From: Microbulbifer pacificus
GTDB taxonomy: Bacteria; Pseudomonadota; Gammaproteobacteria; Pseudomonadales; Cellvibrionaceae
Assembly (NCBI RefSeq): GCF_033723955.1
Contig: NZ_CP137555.1
Location: forward strand, 2,534,001 to 2,598,000
DNA: 64,000 bases
Direction: 5' to 3'
Part shown: positions 53,633 to 62,837 of the stretch, piece by piece
Layout of the letters: every line of letters starts with the position of its first letter
Numbering within the stretch: the stretch's first letter is position 1
Translations under genes and position numbers: made by a program
Notes under the pieces: generated by a model
The model's input: only the letters and a program-made list of their open reading frames with translations
The model's database searches: none
What the model was told of the DNA's origin: nothing

Positions 53633-54898
53633 TCAGAATTTATTCAACATCGCCAGCATAAACAGGTCCGCCGGCAGCAGTTGCCCGTTCACCGTGAGAT
53701 TGCCGTTTTCCAGTTGCAGGTGCATGGACAGCTCGCCATTTTTTTCCTGCAGGAAACCGTATTGCTTGAGTGCGCTGGCCTGCATGATCAGCGGCGACTG
53801 CATCAGTGCCTGCTCTGCCCCGCTGATATTCGCAGAGCCGTTCAGCGCGTCCAGCCAGAAAAGATTGTCGTTGGCGGTTTGGTTGCGCGGCATGCCTTTC
53901 CAGTCCACATCCAGTTGCAACTGCATCGGACCATTGGCGGTGGCGATATCCAGCTGCTGTTGCATCTGCAGCGGACGGTCGAACACCTGCGGCCAGCTGC
54001 GCTCGGCCGCCGGGGTCAGCAGCAGGCTGTAGAGGTAGTGGTGCAGGTCGTCGTAGCCGATCGCCGGCAGGTTGATCTGCTGGGTCAGGCTGCTCGCCGG
54101 GGTGGCGGATTGAATCTCCGGCAACTTCAGCGCGGTCTGTACGTTCAGGGTGCGGTCGGCCACCAGCTTGCCGCTGTAGTCGAAGGTCACACCCCGCAGC
54201 TCCAGCGGGCCGGAATCGTTGTTGGCGCGCACCAGAGGCAGTTTGAGCTGTAGGGTACCGGCACCACTGGCATCCAGCGCGAACTCGCCGCTGCCGGATT
54301 GCAGGTACAGCGCCTCGCGGTGGCCATCCATGCGCACGAACTCGCCGAGCTTGAAGCTGCTCTCCTGCTGCTGGCCCTGGTAGTCGGTAACCAGGCGAAT
54401 TTTGGCTCCCTGGAACTGGATCTGCTGGTCGCCCTCGTTGCGGTCGATGGGCAGCAGGTGCACGGTGTTGGTGACGGTGTTGTTGGCGCCCACCAGTGTC
54501 TCCACCATCACCGGGCTGTTCTTGAGACCCGGCCCCAGATCGTCGAGGGAACCGTAATAGGCCTCAAGCTGGCGGCGCAGCGCCGGTTCCAGTTCGTTGC
54601 CGGTCAGTCGGGTTTTGGCATAGAGCACACCGATACGGGGGCCGCCGCTGGTAAACAGCACCGGACCATGCTTGATCTCGGTAAAGGCCTCGGTTGCACC
54701 GTCCTTGCCCTTGAGCAGGGTCAGGGCTTCGGCGCTGAACCAGCCGCGCTGGTAGCCGCTCAGCTCGATATTCGGCTGGTTGGCCAGTTGCTGTTGCAGA
54801 ACCTCTTCCACCTGGGGACCGATCAGGCGCGGGGCGATCAGGGCGGCGAGCAGTACCAGGGCGGACAGGGTTATGAGGAGGTAACGTAGGGCTTTCAT
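53633..54898 (-). CDS. YdgA-family (DUF945) protein
   Basis: This 421-aa protein has an N-terminal membrane anchor or signal (MKALRYLLITLSALVLLAALIAPRLIG) and then the DUF945 pattern: VEEVLQQQLANQPNIELSGYQRGWFSAEALTLLK, a repeated beta-rich lipid-transfer-like region, and a C-terminal ENGNLTVNGQLLPADLFMLAMLNKF. YdgA proteins are inner-membrane-anchored and periplasmic; their role is not established. It lies 125 bp after liuE on the same strand but is separated from it by a terminator. Confidence 0.82.
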   Translation of the reverse strand: MKALRYLLITLSALVLLAALIAPRLIGPQVEEVLQQQLANQPNIELSGYQRGWFSAEALTLLKGKDGATEAFTEIKHGPVLFTSGGPRIGVLYAKTRLTGNELEPALRRQLEAYYGSLDDLGPGLKNSPVMVETLVGANNTVTNTVHLLPIDRNEGDQQIQFQGAKIRLVTDYQGQQQESSFKLGEFVRMDGHREALYLQSGSGEFALDASGAGTLQLKLPLVRANNDSGPLELRGVTFDYSGKLVADRTLNVQTALKLPEIQSATPASSLTQQINLPAIGYDDLHHYLYSLLLTPAAERSWPQVFDRPLQMQQQLDIATANGPMQLQLDVDWKGMPRNQTANDNLFWLDALNGSANISGAEQALMQSPLIMQASALKQYGFLQEKNGELSMHLQLENGNLTVNGQLLPADLFMLAMLNKF

Positions 54899-54921
54899 TT
54901 TTAACGCAATGTCACTGAGGC

Positions 54922-54989
54922 AAATAAAAAGGGCGTTCCCAATTTAATAGGGCGTTCCTTAGAGAACGCCCTACGAGAGGAGAACGCCC
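54922..54989 (-). terminator. Composite terminator after liuE with four repeated arms
   Basis: Two direct copies of GGGCGTTCC (54931-54939, 54950-54958) face two copies of GAACGCCC (54964-54971, 54982-54989). Read on the minus strand, alternative stems form, and the last one is followed by TTTTTATTTG. It ends the liu operon and separates it from the YdgA-type gene. Confidence 0.75.
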
Positions 54990-55022
54990 GATGGTAGCAG
55001 ATCGAGATGAAACCAGAGACCG

Positions 55023-55943
55023 TTAATCGCCCTCGATGGTTCCGCACTCGCCGGCAATGGCCCTGGCGACTTTCGAGTTGCTTTCCCGCCCCAGGGCGCG
55101 GGAAATGAAGTTGCCCGCGGCCGCCAGCTTGCTCAGGTCTACCCCGGTGTGAATACCGAGTCCGTCCAGCATATACAGCACATCCTCGCTCGCCACATTG
55201 CCGGACGCACCGCGTGCATAGGGGCAACCGCCGAGTCCCGCCACCGCGGAATCCACCACGGTCACACCCACCTGCAATGCCGCATACAGGTTGGCCAGCG
55301 CCTGGCCGTAGGTATCGTGGAAGTGCACCGCAAGCTTGGCGAGCGGCACCTGTTGCGCGACCGTCTCGAGCATGTAGCGGGCCTTTTCCGGGGTGCCGAC
55401 GCCGATGGTGTCGCCGAGGCTGATTTCATAACAGCCCATGTCCAGCAGCGCGCGGCTCACCTCTGCCACCTTCTGCGCTTTGATCTCGCCCTCATAGGGG
55501 CAGCCGAGCACGCAGGACACATAGCCGCGCACCGGGATACCGTCAGCGCGCGCCTGCTCAGCGAGCGGGCGGAAGCGCTCCAGGCTCTCCTCGATGGAGC
55601 AGTTGATATTCTTGCGGGTGAAGCTTTCCGAGGCCGCACCGAACACCGCTACCTCGTCGGCACCGGCCTCCCGCGCGCGCTCATAACCCACCATATTGGG
55701 GGTGAGCGCGCTGTAGATGACCCCGGGTTTGCGCTGGATGCCGGCGAGTACTTCCTCGCTGGCCGCCATCTGCGGCACCCATTTGGGGCTGACAAAACTG
55801 CCGGCCTCAATCACCTTGAGGCCGCTGTCACTCAGCAGATCGATCAGCTGCACCCGGGTGGCGACAGAGATGGGCTGCTTTTCATTCTGCAGGCCATCGC
55901 GCGGACCCACTTCGACGATCTTTACCCGATCTGGCAGGTTCAT
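55023..55943 (-). CDS. liuE: Hydroxymethylglutaryl-CoA lyase
   Basis: This 306-aa enzyme cleaves HMG-CoA to acetoacetate and acetyl-CoA, the last step of leucine catabolism. The TIM-barrel opening [14 protein letters not shown] and the catalytic-cysteine signature [14 protein letters not shown] are clear. Metal-binding His residues are in [10 protein letters not shown]. Its start overlaps the liuD stop by four bases (ATGA), so the two are translationally coupled. It is the last gene of liuR-A-B-C-D-E. Confidence 0.96.
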   Translation of the reverse strand: MNLPDRVKIVEVGPRDGLQNEKQPISVATRVQLIDLLSDSGLKVIEAGSFVSPKWVPQMAASEEVLAGIQRKPGVIYSALTPNMVGYERAREAGADEVAVFGAASESFTRKNINCSIEESLERFRPLAEQARADGIPVRGYVSCVLGCPYEGEIKAQKVAEVSRALLDMGCYEISLGDTIGVGTPEKARYMLETVAQQVPLAKLAVHFHDTYGQALANLYAALQVGVTVVDSAVAGLGGCPYARGASGNVASEDVLYMLDGLGIHTGVDLSKLAAAGNFISRALGRESNSKVARAIAGECGTIEGD

Positions 55944-57940
55944 TGTGCGTCCTCCGCAGCGAAGTCGATCAGCAGGCTGCCGCCGTCCACCAGTTCGCCG
56001 GCTGCGCAGAAAAACTGGTTCACAATGCCGTCTGCCGGTGCGCGCAATGTGTGCTCCATTTTCATCGCCTCCATCACCAGCAGCGGCTGGTCTTTCTGCA
56101 CCTGCGTACCGGGTTCCACCAGCAGGGTCACGATGGTGCCGTTCATCGGTGCGTCCAGGCCGTGGGCGGCATCTGCGCTCTCGCCGATATCCGGCGGCAG
56201 GATTTTGAAATCCAGCTGTTCGCCGCTGATAAACACCGTGCCCTCATCGCCGTTGGCGACGCTGGAATAATTCACCCGGCGGCCATCCAGCACAGCCACA
56301 TTTTTCCCGTGCAGTGTGGTAATGGTACCGCACTGCGCGTCCACGGCGGCACTGCACTGCCACTGCAGGTTGTCTTCATTGCCGGCAAAGCGGATCTCGA
56401 CTTCGCGACCGTGTACCTCCACCTTCTGGCTGCGCCACAGGGTCACGCCGTTGCGCCAGTTGCTGCCGCTGTGCCACGGCGAGAACGGGTCAGACTTGGG
56501 GGCCGCGCGGTGCTGTGCGCGGGTTTCCCGGTGCTGCAGGAAGGCGGCCATGGCGGCGCACTGCTGCGACCGCAGCTGCTGTTCCTGCTGCAGGATTTCC
56601 TGCTCAAAGTCGCCGATAAAGTGGGTGTTGACGCGGCCGTTGACGAAGGCGGTGTGATTGATCACCCGGCGCAGGAATTCGATGTTGTGGCGCAGCCCGG
56701 CGATCTGGTACTGCTGCAGTGCGCGGTCGAGCTTGGCCAGCGCCTCGCGGCGGTTGCTGCCGTGCACGATCAGTTTGGAAATCATCGGGTCGTAGTGCAC
56801 GCTGATCTCATCGCCGGTCTGCACACCGGTGTCCACACGCACGGACGGGCTCTCTGCCGGTGGCTGGTGCCGCAGCAGTTTGCCGGTGGCCGGCAGGAAA
56901 TCGTTGTCCGGGTCTTCCGCGTAGATACGCACTTCGAACGCGTGGCCGACGATGTGCAGGTCGTCCTGGGTGAGCGGCAGTCCATCGCCGGCGGCGACCG
57001 CCAGCTGCCAGGCCACCAGATCCTGGCCGGTGATCATTTCGGTTACCGGGTGCTCCACCTGCAGGCGGGTGTTCATTTCCATGAAATAGAAAGCCCCGCT
57101 GGCATCCAGCAGGAATTCCACGGTACCGGCGCCGACATAGCCGATGGCGTTGGCTGCGCGCAGCGCCGCCTCTCCCATTTTTTTGCGGGTTTCCGCCGGC
57201 AGACCCGGCGCCGGGGCTTCCTCGACCACTTTCTGGTGGCGGCGCTGTACCGAGCAATCGCGCTCGAACAGGTAGACGCCCTTGCCTTGTTTGTCGCAGA
57301 ACACCTGGATTTCCACATGGCGCGGGTTGACCACGTAGCGCTCGATCAGCATATGGTCGTCGCTGAAGGCGTTCTGGGCTTCGCGCTTGGCGGCGGCGAG
57401 GGCTTCGTGGAAGTCCTTGGGGTTGTCGACGCGGCGCATGCCCTTGCCGCCACCACCGGCGGCGGCTTTCAGTAATACCGGGTAGCCGATGCGGTTGGCG
57501 TGGCCCTCGAGGATGCCCGGGTCCTGGTTGTGGCCGTGGTAACCCGGCACCAGCGGTACGCTGGCTTCTTCCATAATGCGCTTGGCGGCGGACTTGGAGC
57601 CCATGGCTTCGATGGCGGCGGCGGGCGGGCCGACAAAGATGATGCCGGCTTCTTCGCAGGCGCGGCAGAATTTGGCGTTTTCGCTAAGGAATCCGTAGCC
57701 GGGGTGGATGGCGTCGGCGCCGGTCTGTTTGGCGGCGGCGAGGACTTTGTCGATGTCGAGGTAGGATTCTCGCGCCGGTGCGGGGCCGAGATGTACGGCT
57801 TCATCGGCCTGCTGTACGTGCAGGGCGTTGGCGTCTGCGTCGGAGTAGACCGCGACGGTGGCGACGCCGAGGCGGCGCGCCGTGCGGATAATACGACAGG
57901 CAATTTCGCCGCGGTTGGCGATCAGCAGTTTGCGAATCAT
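55940..57940 (-). CDS. liuD: Methylcrotonyl-CoA carboxylase, biotin-carrying alpha subunit
   Basis: This 666-aa subunit carries the biotin carboxylase and biotin carrier domains. The N-terminus [25 protein letters not shown], the ATP-grasp GGGGKGMR loop and [17 protein letters not shown] are typical of the carboxylase, and the biotinyl lysine is in [17 protein letters not shown] near the C-terminus. The position between liuC and liuE with a separate beta subunit (liuB) fixes 3-methylcrotonyl-CoA as the likely substrate. The start is the ATG 57938-57940; the frame runs 17 codons further upstream into leader sequence. Confidence 0.95.
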   Translation of the reverse strand: MIRKLLIANRGEIACRIIRTARRLGVATVAVYSDADANALHVQQADEAVHLGPAPARESYLDIDKVLAAAKQTGADAIHPGYGFLSENAKFCRACEEAGIIFVGPPAAAIEAMGSKSAAKRIMEEASVPLVPGYHGHNQDPGILEGHANRIGYPVLLKAAAGGGGKGMRRVDNPKDFHEALAAAKREAQNAFSDDHMLIERYVVNPRHVEIQVFCDKQGKGVYLFERDCSVQRRHQKVVEEAPAPGLPAETRKKMGEAALRAANAIGYVGAGTVEFLLDASGAFYFMEMNTRLQVEHPVTEMITGQDLVAWQLAVAAGDGLPLTQDDLHIVGHAFEVRIYAEDPDNDFLPATGKLLRHQPPAESPSVRVDTGVQTGDEISVHYDPMISKLIVHGSNRREALAKLDRALQQYQIAGLRHNIEFLRRVINHTAFVNGRVNTHFIGDFEQEILQQEQQLRSQQCAAMAAFLQHRETRAQHRAAPKSDPFSPWHSGSNWRNGVTLWRSQKVEVHGREVEIRFAGNEDNLQWQCSAAVDAQCGTITTLHGKNVAVLDGRRVNYSSVANGDEGTVFISGEQLDFKILPPDIGESADAAHGLDAPMNGTIVTLLVEPGTQVQKDQPLLVMEAMKMEHTLRAPADGIVNQFFCAAGELVDGGSLLIDFAAEDAQ

Positions 57941-57981
57941 GTCTGGCTCTGTGGTGTGGTGCTCTGTTTGGAGTCCGTGGC

Positions 57982-58093
57982 GGCAAAGCACTGGGGACTG
58001 GTTTTTGAAACCGCTGTAAATACATCCCTGTACGCTGCGTCGGCGACGTCCATGTCGCCGACGCTTTCAAAAACCAGCCCCCAGCACTTTGCC
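57982..58093 (+). repeat. Palindromic intergenic repeat R8
   Basis: This is a 112-bp element between liuC and liuD, ending 41 bases before the liuD ATG. Arms 57982-58010 and 58065-58093 pair at 26 of 29 positions. The core differs from R6 at two bases. The flank CTTCAATTTGAATTTCTG then TACTTCGTAGC follows on the right, toward the liuC stop. Confidence 0.87.
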
Positions 58094-58189
58094 TTCAATT
58101 TGAATTTCTGTACTTCGTAGCTTTTGGATACCGAACCTAATTCGGGATGACTGTCATCCCGGCCTTGAGCCGGGATCCAGCTTTGGGGT

Positions 58190-59002
58190 TTATTCCTCGC
58201 TGGTATTCATCCAGCTCGGGGCGCGTTTCTCTAGAAACGCGCTCAAACCTTCCTGCCCTTCAGGGGAAACCCGTACTGCCGCGATCAGCGCGCTGGTCTG
58301 TCCCTGCAGTTCTTCATTGATCACTCGGTTCGACATGGACATGGCCAACTGCTTGGCCATGGTGACGGCGTTGGGGCCGTTGTCGATGATGCTGTTCACC
58401 AGCTTTTGCACGGTCAGATCCAGATCGCTTTCGTGTACGACTTCGGAAACCAGGCCGATTTCCTTGGCGCGTTCTGCGGAGAAACGCTCGGCGGTAACGA
58501 AGTAGCGGCGCGCCTGGCGGGCACCGATGGCGTTGATCACGTAGGGGCTGATGGTGGCCGGCAGCAGGCCGATTTTGACTTCGCTCAGGCAGAAGCTGGC
58601 GCGCTCGGCGGCGACGGCGATGTCGCAGCAGCTGACCAGACCCACGGCTCCACCAAACGCGGCACCCTGCACGCGGGCGATGGTGGGTGCTGGGAACTGG
58701 TCGAGCTTGTGCAGCATAGCGGCGAGCGAGGCCGCGTCGCTGCGGTTTTGCTCTTCGCTGAACTCGGCCATGCGCTTCATCCAGTTGAGGTCGGCACCGG
58801 CAGAGAAGTTCTTGCCGTTGGAGGCGAGAATCAGCGCGCGGATGCCGCCACTGCGGGCGAGGTTGTCGAAGGTCTCGCCGAGCTGGCGAATCAGGTCATC
58901 GTCGAAGGCGTTATGAATTTCCGGACGGTTCAAAGTGACCGTGGCAACGCCTTCGTTATCGATTTCGCACAGCATTTTTTCGCTCATGGCTTTCTCGCTC
59001 AC
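58190..59002 (-). CDS. liuC: Methylglutaconyl-CoA hydratase
   Basis: This 270-aa crotonase-fold enzyme hydrates 3-methylglutaconyl-CoA to HMG-CoA. Oxyanion-hole segments are SNGKNFSAGADLNWM and QGAAFGGAVGLVSCCDIAVA; the SEVKIGLLPATISPYV stretch is typical of the LiuC group. I choose the GTG at 59000-59002 because AAGGA lies seven bases upstream; an ATG five codons later is possible. It lies between liuB and liuD with repeats R9 and R8 in the two junctions. Confidence 0.93.
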   Translation of the reverse strand: MSEKAMSEKMLCEIDNEGVATVTLNRPEIHNAFDDDLIRQLGETFDNLARSGGIRALILASNGKNFSAGADLNWMKRMAEFSEEQNRSDAASLAAMLHKLDQFPAPTIARVQGAAFGGAVGLVSCCDIAVAAERASFCLSEVKIGLLPATISPYVINAIGARQARRYFVTAERFSAERAKEIGLVSEVVHESDLDLTVQKLVNSIIDNGPNAVTMAKQLAMSMSNRVINEELQGQTSALIAAVRVSPEGQEGLSAFLEKRAPSWMNTSEE

Positions 59003-59042
59003 AATAGTTCCTTGCTTTCAAAATTTTCTACGGAGCTCGTAA

Positions 59043-59154
59043 GGTCCAGATACCGGGATTAGGTTGTGGGACCTTCGCCGGCATGGATGCCGGCGCAGAG
59101 CGTACAAGGATGTATTCACAGCGTGTCCCGCAACCTATTCCCGGTAGCTGGGCC
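59043..59154 (-). repeat. Palindromic intergenic repeat R9
   Basis: This is a 112-bp element between liuB and liuC, ending 40 bases before the liuC start. Arms 59043-59071 and 59126-59154 pair at 25 of 29 positions. On the minus strand the core reads CGCTGTGAATACATCC and then an inner hairpin GCCGGCAT-CC-ATGCCGGC that differs from R6 yet pairs fully. The plus strand carries GTACAAGGATGT. The flank on the left is weakly conserved. Confidence 0.83.
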
Positions 59155-59181
59155 CGCGCTGAAATATCCCGGAGCAGCAAC

Positions 59182-60789
59182 CTACATTCGGAAGACTCCG
59201 AACTTAGTCTCTTCAGGCTCCTTATGCGTCGCCGCCGCTAAACACAGCCCTAGCACGGTGCGCGTGTCTTTGGGGTCGATAACGCCGTCGTCCCACAGTC
59301 GCGCGGAGGCGTAGTAGGGGTGGCCCTGGTGTTCGTAGTCGTCGATGATCGGCTGCTTGAACTTGGCGATTTCTTCCGCGCTCCAGTCCTCGCCCTGCGC
59401 TACCATCTGGTCCTTTTTCACCTGTGCCAGCACGCCCGCCGCCTGCTCGCCACCCATCACGGAAATACGCGCGTTGGGCCACATAAACAGGAAGTTGGGA
59501 TCATAGGCGCGGCCACACATGCCGTAGTTACCTGCACCGAAAGAACCCCCGATCAGGATGGTGATCTTCGGCACTTTCGCGGTGGCCACCGCAGTCACCA
59601 TCTTCGCACCGTGCTTGGCGATACCGCCGGCTTCGTACTGCTTGCCCACCATGAATCCAGTGATGTTCTGCAGGAATACCAGCGGGATATTGCGCTGCGC
59701 ACACAGCTCGATAAAGTGCGCGCCCTTCTGTGCGCTCTCGGCAAACAGGATGCCGTTGTTCGCCACGATACCCACCGGGTAACCGTGGATGCGCGCAAAG
59801 CCGGTGACGAGCGTGGTGCCGTACAGCGCCTTGAATTCATCAAATTCGGAACCGTCCACCACGCGCGCAATAACCTCGCGCACGTCGTACGGCTGGCGGG
59901 AATCCTTCGGCACGATGCCGTAGATATCTTCCGGCGGATAAATCGGTTCTACCGGCTTGGTGATATCGAGACCGGGATTCTTCACCCGATTCAGGCGCGC
60001 CACGGAATTGCGCGCGATCTGCAGCGCGTGGGTATCGTTATTGGCAAAGTGGTCGGAAACCCCGGAAATCTTGCAGTGCACCTCCGCACCACCCAGTTCC
60101 TCCGCGGACACCTCCTCACCGGTAGCGGCTTTCACCAGCGGTGGACCGGCCAGGAAAATCGTGGCCTGCTCCTTCACCATGATGGACTCATCCGCCATCG
60201 CCGGCACATAAGCACCGCCGGCGGTACAGCTGCCCATCACCACCGCAATCTGCGGGATGTTCTTCGCCGACAGATTGGCCTGGTTGAAGAAGATGCGGCC
60301 GAAATGCTCGCGATCCGGGAACACATCGTCCTGGCGCGGCAGGTTGGCACCGCCGGAATCCACCAGATAAATACACGGCAGATTGTTCTGCTCGGCAATC
60401 GCCTGCGCGCGCAGGTGCTTTTTCACCGTCAGCGGATAATAGGTGCCGCCTTTCACGGTGGCATCGTTGGCCACAATCACACAGGGCTGGCCGGTCACGG
60501 TGCCGATACCGGTAAGGATGCCGGCTGCCGGCACGTCTTCACCGTAAACGTCATAGGCCGCCAGCTGTGAAAACTCTAGGAACGGGCTGCCCGGGTCCAG
60601 CAGGGTGTCGATGCGATCCCGCGGCAGCAGTTTGCCGCGGGAAACATGTTTTTCCCGCGCGCGTTCATTGCCGCCCTTGGCGATGGTTTCCAGCTTTTCC
60701 CGCAGGTCGTCGACGATCTTCTGCATCTGTTCGCGGTTTTCCGCAAACGCCGCATCGCGGGAATTAATCTTGCTCTGAATCTGATTCAT
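59182..60789 (-). CDS. liuB: Methylcrotonyl-CoA carboxylase, carboxyltransferase beta subunit
   Basis: This 535-aa subunit moves carboxyl from biotin (on LiuD) to 3-methylcrotonyl-CoA. Acyl-CoA carboxyltransferase motifs include [20 protein letters not shown] [47 protein letters not shown] and [18 protein letters not shown]. The start at the ATG 60787-60789 is preferred to a GTG three codons upstream, although no strong ribosome site is present for either. It is the third gene of the liu operon, between R10 and R9. Confidence 0.95.
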   Translation of the reverse strand: MNQIQSKINSRDAAFAENREQMQKIVDDLREKLETIAKGGNERAREKHVSRGKLLPRDRIDTLLDPGSPFLEFSQLAAYDVYGEDVPAAGILTGIGTVTGQPCVIVANDATVKGGTYYPLTVKKHLRAQAIAEQNNLPCIYLVDSGGANLPRQDDVFPDREHFGRIFFNQANLSAKNIPQIAVVMGSCTAGGAYVPAMADESIMVKEQATIFLAGPPLVKAATGEEVSAEELGGAEVHCKISGVSDHFANNDTHALQIARNSVARLNRVKNPGLDITKPVEPIYPPEDIYGIVPKDSRQPYDVREVIARVVDGSEFDEFKALYGTTLVTGFARIHGYPVGIVANNGILFAESAQKGAHFIELCAQRNIPLVFLQNITGFMVGKQYEAGGIAKHGAKMVTAVATAKVPKITILIGGSFGAGNYGMCGRAYDPNFLFMWPNARISVMGGEQAAGVLAQVKKDQMVAQGEDWSAEEIAKFKQPIIDDYEHQGHPYYASARLWDDGVIDPKDTRTVLGLCLAAATHKEPEETKFGVFRM

Positions 60790-60831
60790 AGATAACACGA
60801 GTCCAATTCGTAGTCAGGACCTGGATGCGAA

Positions 60832-60943
60832 GGTGCTGCTGCCGGTACGGGTTTGCTGGACCTTCTGCGACATGGATGTCGCGGAAGAGCCCCCATGGAT
60901 GGGTTCACGGCGTGTCCAGTAAACCCGTACCGGCAGTGGCACC
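60832..60943 (-). repeat. Palindromic intergenic repeat R10
   Basis: This is a 112-bp element between liuA and liuB, ending 42 bases before the liuB ATG. Arms 60832-60860 and 60915-60943 pair at 26 of 29 positions. The inner hairpins are CCCAT-CC-ATGGG and GCGACAT-CC-ATGTCGC on the minus strand. The left flank (CTTCGCATCC, then GACTACGAA on the minus strand) matches the R2 and R7 flanks. Confidence 0.84.
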
Positions 60944-60965
60944 GCCACCGAATTCAAAAAAATAC

Positions 60966-62135
60966 TTAGCGAGTCTCGTTAAACAACTCGCGCCCAATCA
61001 GCATGCGACGGATTTCGGAAGTACCCGCGCCAATTTCATACAGCTTGGCATCGCGCAGCAGACGACCGGTGGCGTACTCATTGATGTAGCCGTTGCCGCC
61101 CAGAGTCTGAATCGCCTGCAGCGCCATCTGCGTCGCGCGCTCCGCAGTAAACAGGATCACCGCCGCAGAATCCTTGCGCGAATCCTCACCGCGGTCACAG
61201 GCGCGGGCCACCGCGTACAGATACGCGCGGCTCGCGTTCAGGTCCGCGTACATATCCGCAACCTTGCCCTGCATCAGCTGGAACTCACCGATCGCCTTAC
61301 CGAACTGTTTGCGCTCATGAAGGTAAGGCACCACGATATCCAGACACGCCTGCATGATGCCTACCGGGCCACCGGACAAAATCGTGCGCTCGTAATCCAG
61401 GCCGCTCATCAGCACGCGCACACCGCCGTTCAGCTGACCGAGAATATTTTCTTCCGGCACCTCACAGTCCTGGAACACCAGCTCACAGGTGTTGGAACCG
61501 CGCATACCCAGCTTGTCCAGCTTCTGCGCCTGAGTGAAACCCTTGAAGCCGCGCTCCACGATAAACGCCGTGATACCGCCGGAGCTGATGCCCGGCTCGG
61601 TGCGCGCGTAAATTACATAGGTCTCGGCATCCGGACCGTTGGTAATCCACATCTTGTTGCCGTTCAGGATAAAACGGTCGCCTTTCTTCTCCGCCTTCAG
61701 CTGCAGGCTCACCACATCGGAACCGGAGTTTGGCTCACTCATCGCCAGCGCGCCCACATGCTCACCGGAACACAGCTTCGGCAGATATTTCATCTTCTGC
61801 TCGTGGGTACCGTTCTTGCGGATCTGGTTGATACACAGGTTGGAGTGGGCGCCGTAAGACAGGCCGACAGACGCGGAAGCGCGGGAAATCTCCTCCATCG
61901 CCACCGCGTGCGCCAGGTAACCCATGTTGGTACCGCCGTACTCCTCTTCGACGGTCATGCCAAGCAGGCCCAGCTCGCCGAATTTTTTCCACATATCGGC
62001 CGGGAACAGGTTGTCCTCATCGATCTGCGCCGCGCGCGGGGCGAGTTCCGCCTGGCAGAACTTGTAGACCATGTCCCGCAGCATATCGATGTCTTCACCG
62101 AGGCCGAAGTTGAGGGTTGGGTATGGAGTATTCAT
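60966..62135 (-). CDS. liuA: Isovaleryl-CoA dehydrogenase
   Basis: This 389-aa FAD-dependent acyl-CoA dehydrogenase oxidises isovaleryl-CoA to 3-methylcrotonyl-CoA, the first specific step of leucine degradation. FAD-binding [13 protein letters not shown] and [13 protein letters not shown] are present. The catalytic base lies in the [14 protein letters not shown] segment, as in isovaleryl-CoA dehydrogenases, rather than near the C-terminus ([19 protein letters not shown] ends with the common acyl-CoA dehydrogenase pattern). It follows liuR by 56 bp. Confidence 0.95.
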   Translation of the reverse strand: MNTPYPTLNFGLGEDIDMLRDMVYKFCQAELAPRAAQIDEDNLFPADMWKKFGELGLLGMTVEEEYGGTNMGYLAHAVAMEEISRASASVGLSYGAHSNLCINQIRKNGTHEQKMKYLPKLCSGEHVGALAMSEPNSGSDVVSLQLKAEKKGDRFILNGNKMWITNGPDAETYVIYARTEPGISSGGITAFIVERGFKGFTQAQKLDKLGMRGSNTCELVFQDCEVPEENILGQLNGGVRVLMSGLDYERTILSGGPVGIMQACLDIVVPYLHERKQFGKAIGEFQLMQGKVADMYADLNASRAYLYAVARACDRGEDSRKDSAAVILFTAERATQMALQAIQTLGGNGYINEYATGRLLRDAKLYEIGAGTSEIRRMLIGRELFNETR

Positions 62136-62191
62136 TGGCTGCTCCGCTTTGAATCCGTCAGGGGTACTTATTCAGGTTGATTGGGTTGGGT

Positions 62192-62584
62192 TCAGGTCAT
62201 CTGTTGTTTCAGCGCCACCTGCGTGCGGGCGGTCGCCTCGTCCAGCTGCGACAGCATCTTTTCGATATCGCGCTGCTGTTGCAGCAGCTGCTGGCGCTTG
62301 GAATCGATACGCTCGAGGAGGCGGTTGAGCTGTTCGACATTGCCCTTGGCGGGGTCGTACATGTCGATGATTTCGCGGCTCTCGTCGAGGGAGAAGCCGA
62401 GGCGCTTGCCGCGCAGGATCAGCTTCAGGCGCACCCGGTCCTCGGGGGAGTAGATCCGCGTCTGCCCACGCCGCTCGGGGCACAGCAGCCCCTTGTCTTC
62501 ATAGAAGCGGATGGTGCGGGTGGTAATCCCGAATTCCTGGGCCAGCTCGGAGATGCTGTAGCTGTCGGCGGTGGTGTTGCTCAT
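62192..62584 (-). CDS. liuR: MerR-family regulator of leucine catabolism LiuR
   Basis: This 130-aa protein has the MerR winged helix SISELAQEFGITTRTIRFYEDKGLL with RIYSPEDRVRLKLILRGKRLGFSLDESREII, then a coiled-coil dimer helix and a short tail without metal-binding cysteines. LiuR proteins regulate the liu genes in response to branched-chain acyl-CoA intermediates. GAGGAAAG precedes the ATG, and a 28-bp palindromic operator lies 32 bp upstream. As first gene of the operon it is auto-regulated. Confidence 0.93.
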   Translation of the reverse strand: MSNTTADSYSISELAQEFGITTRTIRFYEDKGLLCPERRGQTRIYSPEDRVRLKLILRGKRLGFSLDESREIIDMYDPAKGNVEQLNRLLERIDSKRQQLLQQQRDIEKMLSQLDEATARTQVALKQQMT

Positions 62585-62616
62585 GGGGCCTTTCCTCAGA
62601 AGTGCCTGAAGGATAG

Positions 62617-62644
62617 TTGACGTTTACGTTAACGTAAACGTCAA
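62617..62644 (-). promoter_or_regulatory. LiuR operator, perfect 28-bp palindrome
   Basis: Half-site TTGACGTTTACGTT (62617-62630) is followed immediately by its exact reverse complement (62631-62644). On the minus strand the inner TTTACG with a 17-bp spacer and TATCCT (62611-62616) gives a possible -35/-10 pair, so the operator overlies the promoter. The TTTACGTTAACGTAAA core fits reported LiuR motifs. Confidence 0.85.
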
Positions 62645-62775
62645 TCTGGGCCAAAATGTGACCAAACTGTTCTTTGGGGTTCTGTAGGTGGGGGCCGGGA
62701 CTCGGGGCCAAGACAGGGTGGGAGCTGGAATCCAAGGTGGCAAAACTTGACAGGTAACATTCCGCTGGTCAGGTA

Positions 62776-62816
62776 CATCAGAGCCCACACCACATGTCGC
62801 TGTGAGGGCTCTGATG
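62776..62816 (-). terminator. Hairpin after the S9 peptidase gene
   Basis: CATCAGAGCCC (62776-62786) pairs perfectly with GGGCTCTGATG (62806-62816), 22 bp past the stop codon at 62838. No T-run follows, so it may be a weak terminator or an mRNA 3' cap. Confidence 0.5.
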
Positions 62817-62837
62817 CAGGATTGAAACGACTGCTGG

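Noticed and set aside
4347..60943. The palindromic repeats as integron attC sites
   Set aside because: attC sites also keep structure while sequence varies, but these elements lie between large housekeeping genes in both orientations. The RYYYAAC/GTTRRRY core pair is not present at the ends, and no integrase or cassette array is seen.
4347..60943. The palindromic repeats as a CRISPR array
   Set aside because: Copies are scattered over 56 kb with no regular spacing or spacers, and there are no cas genes.
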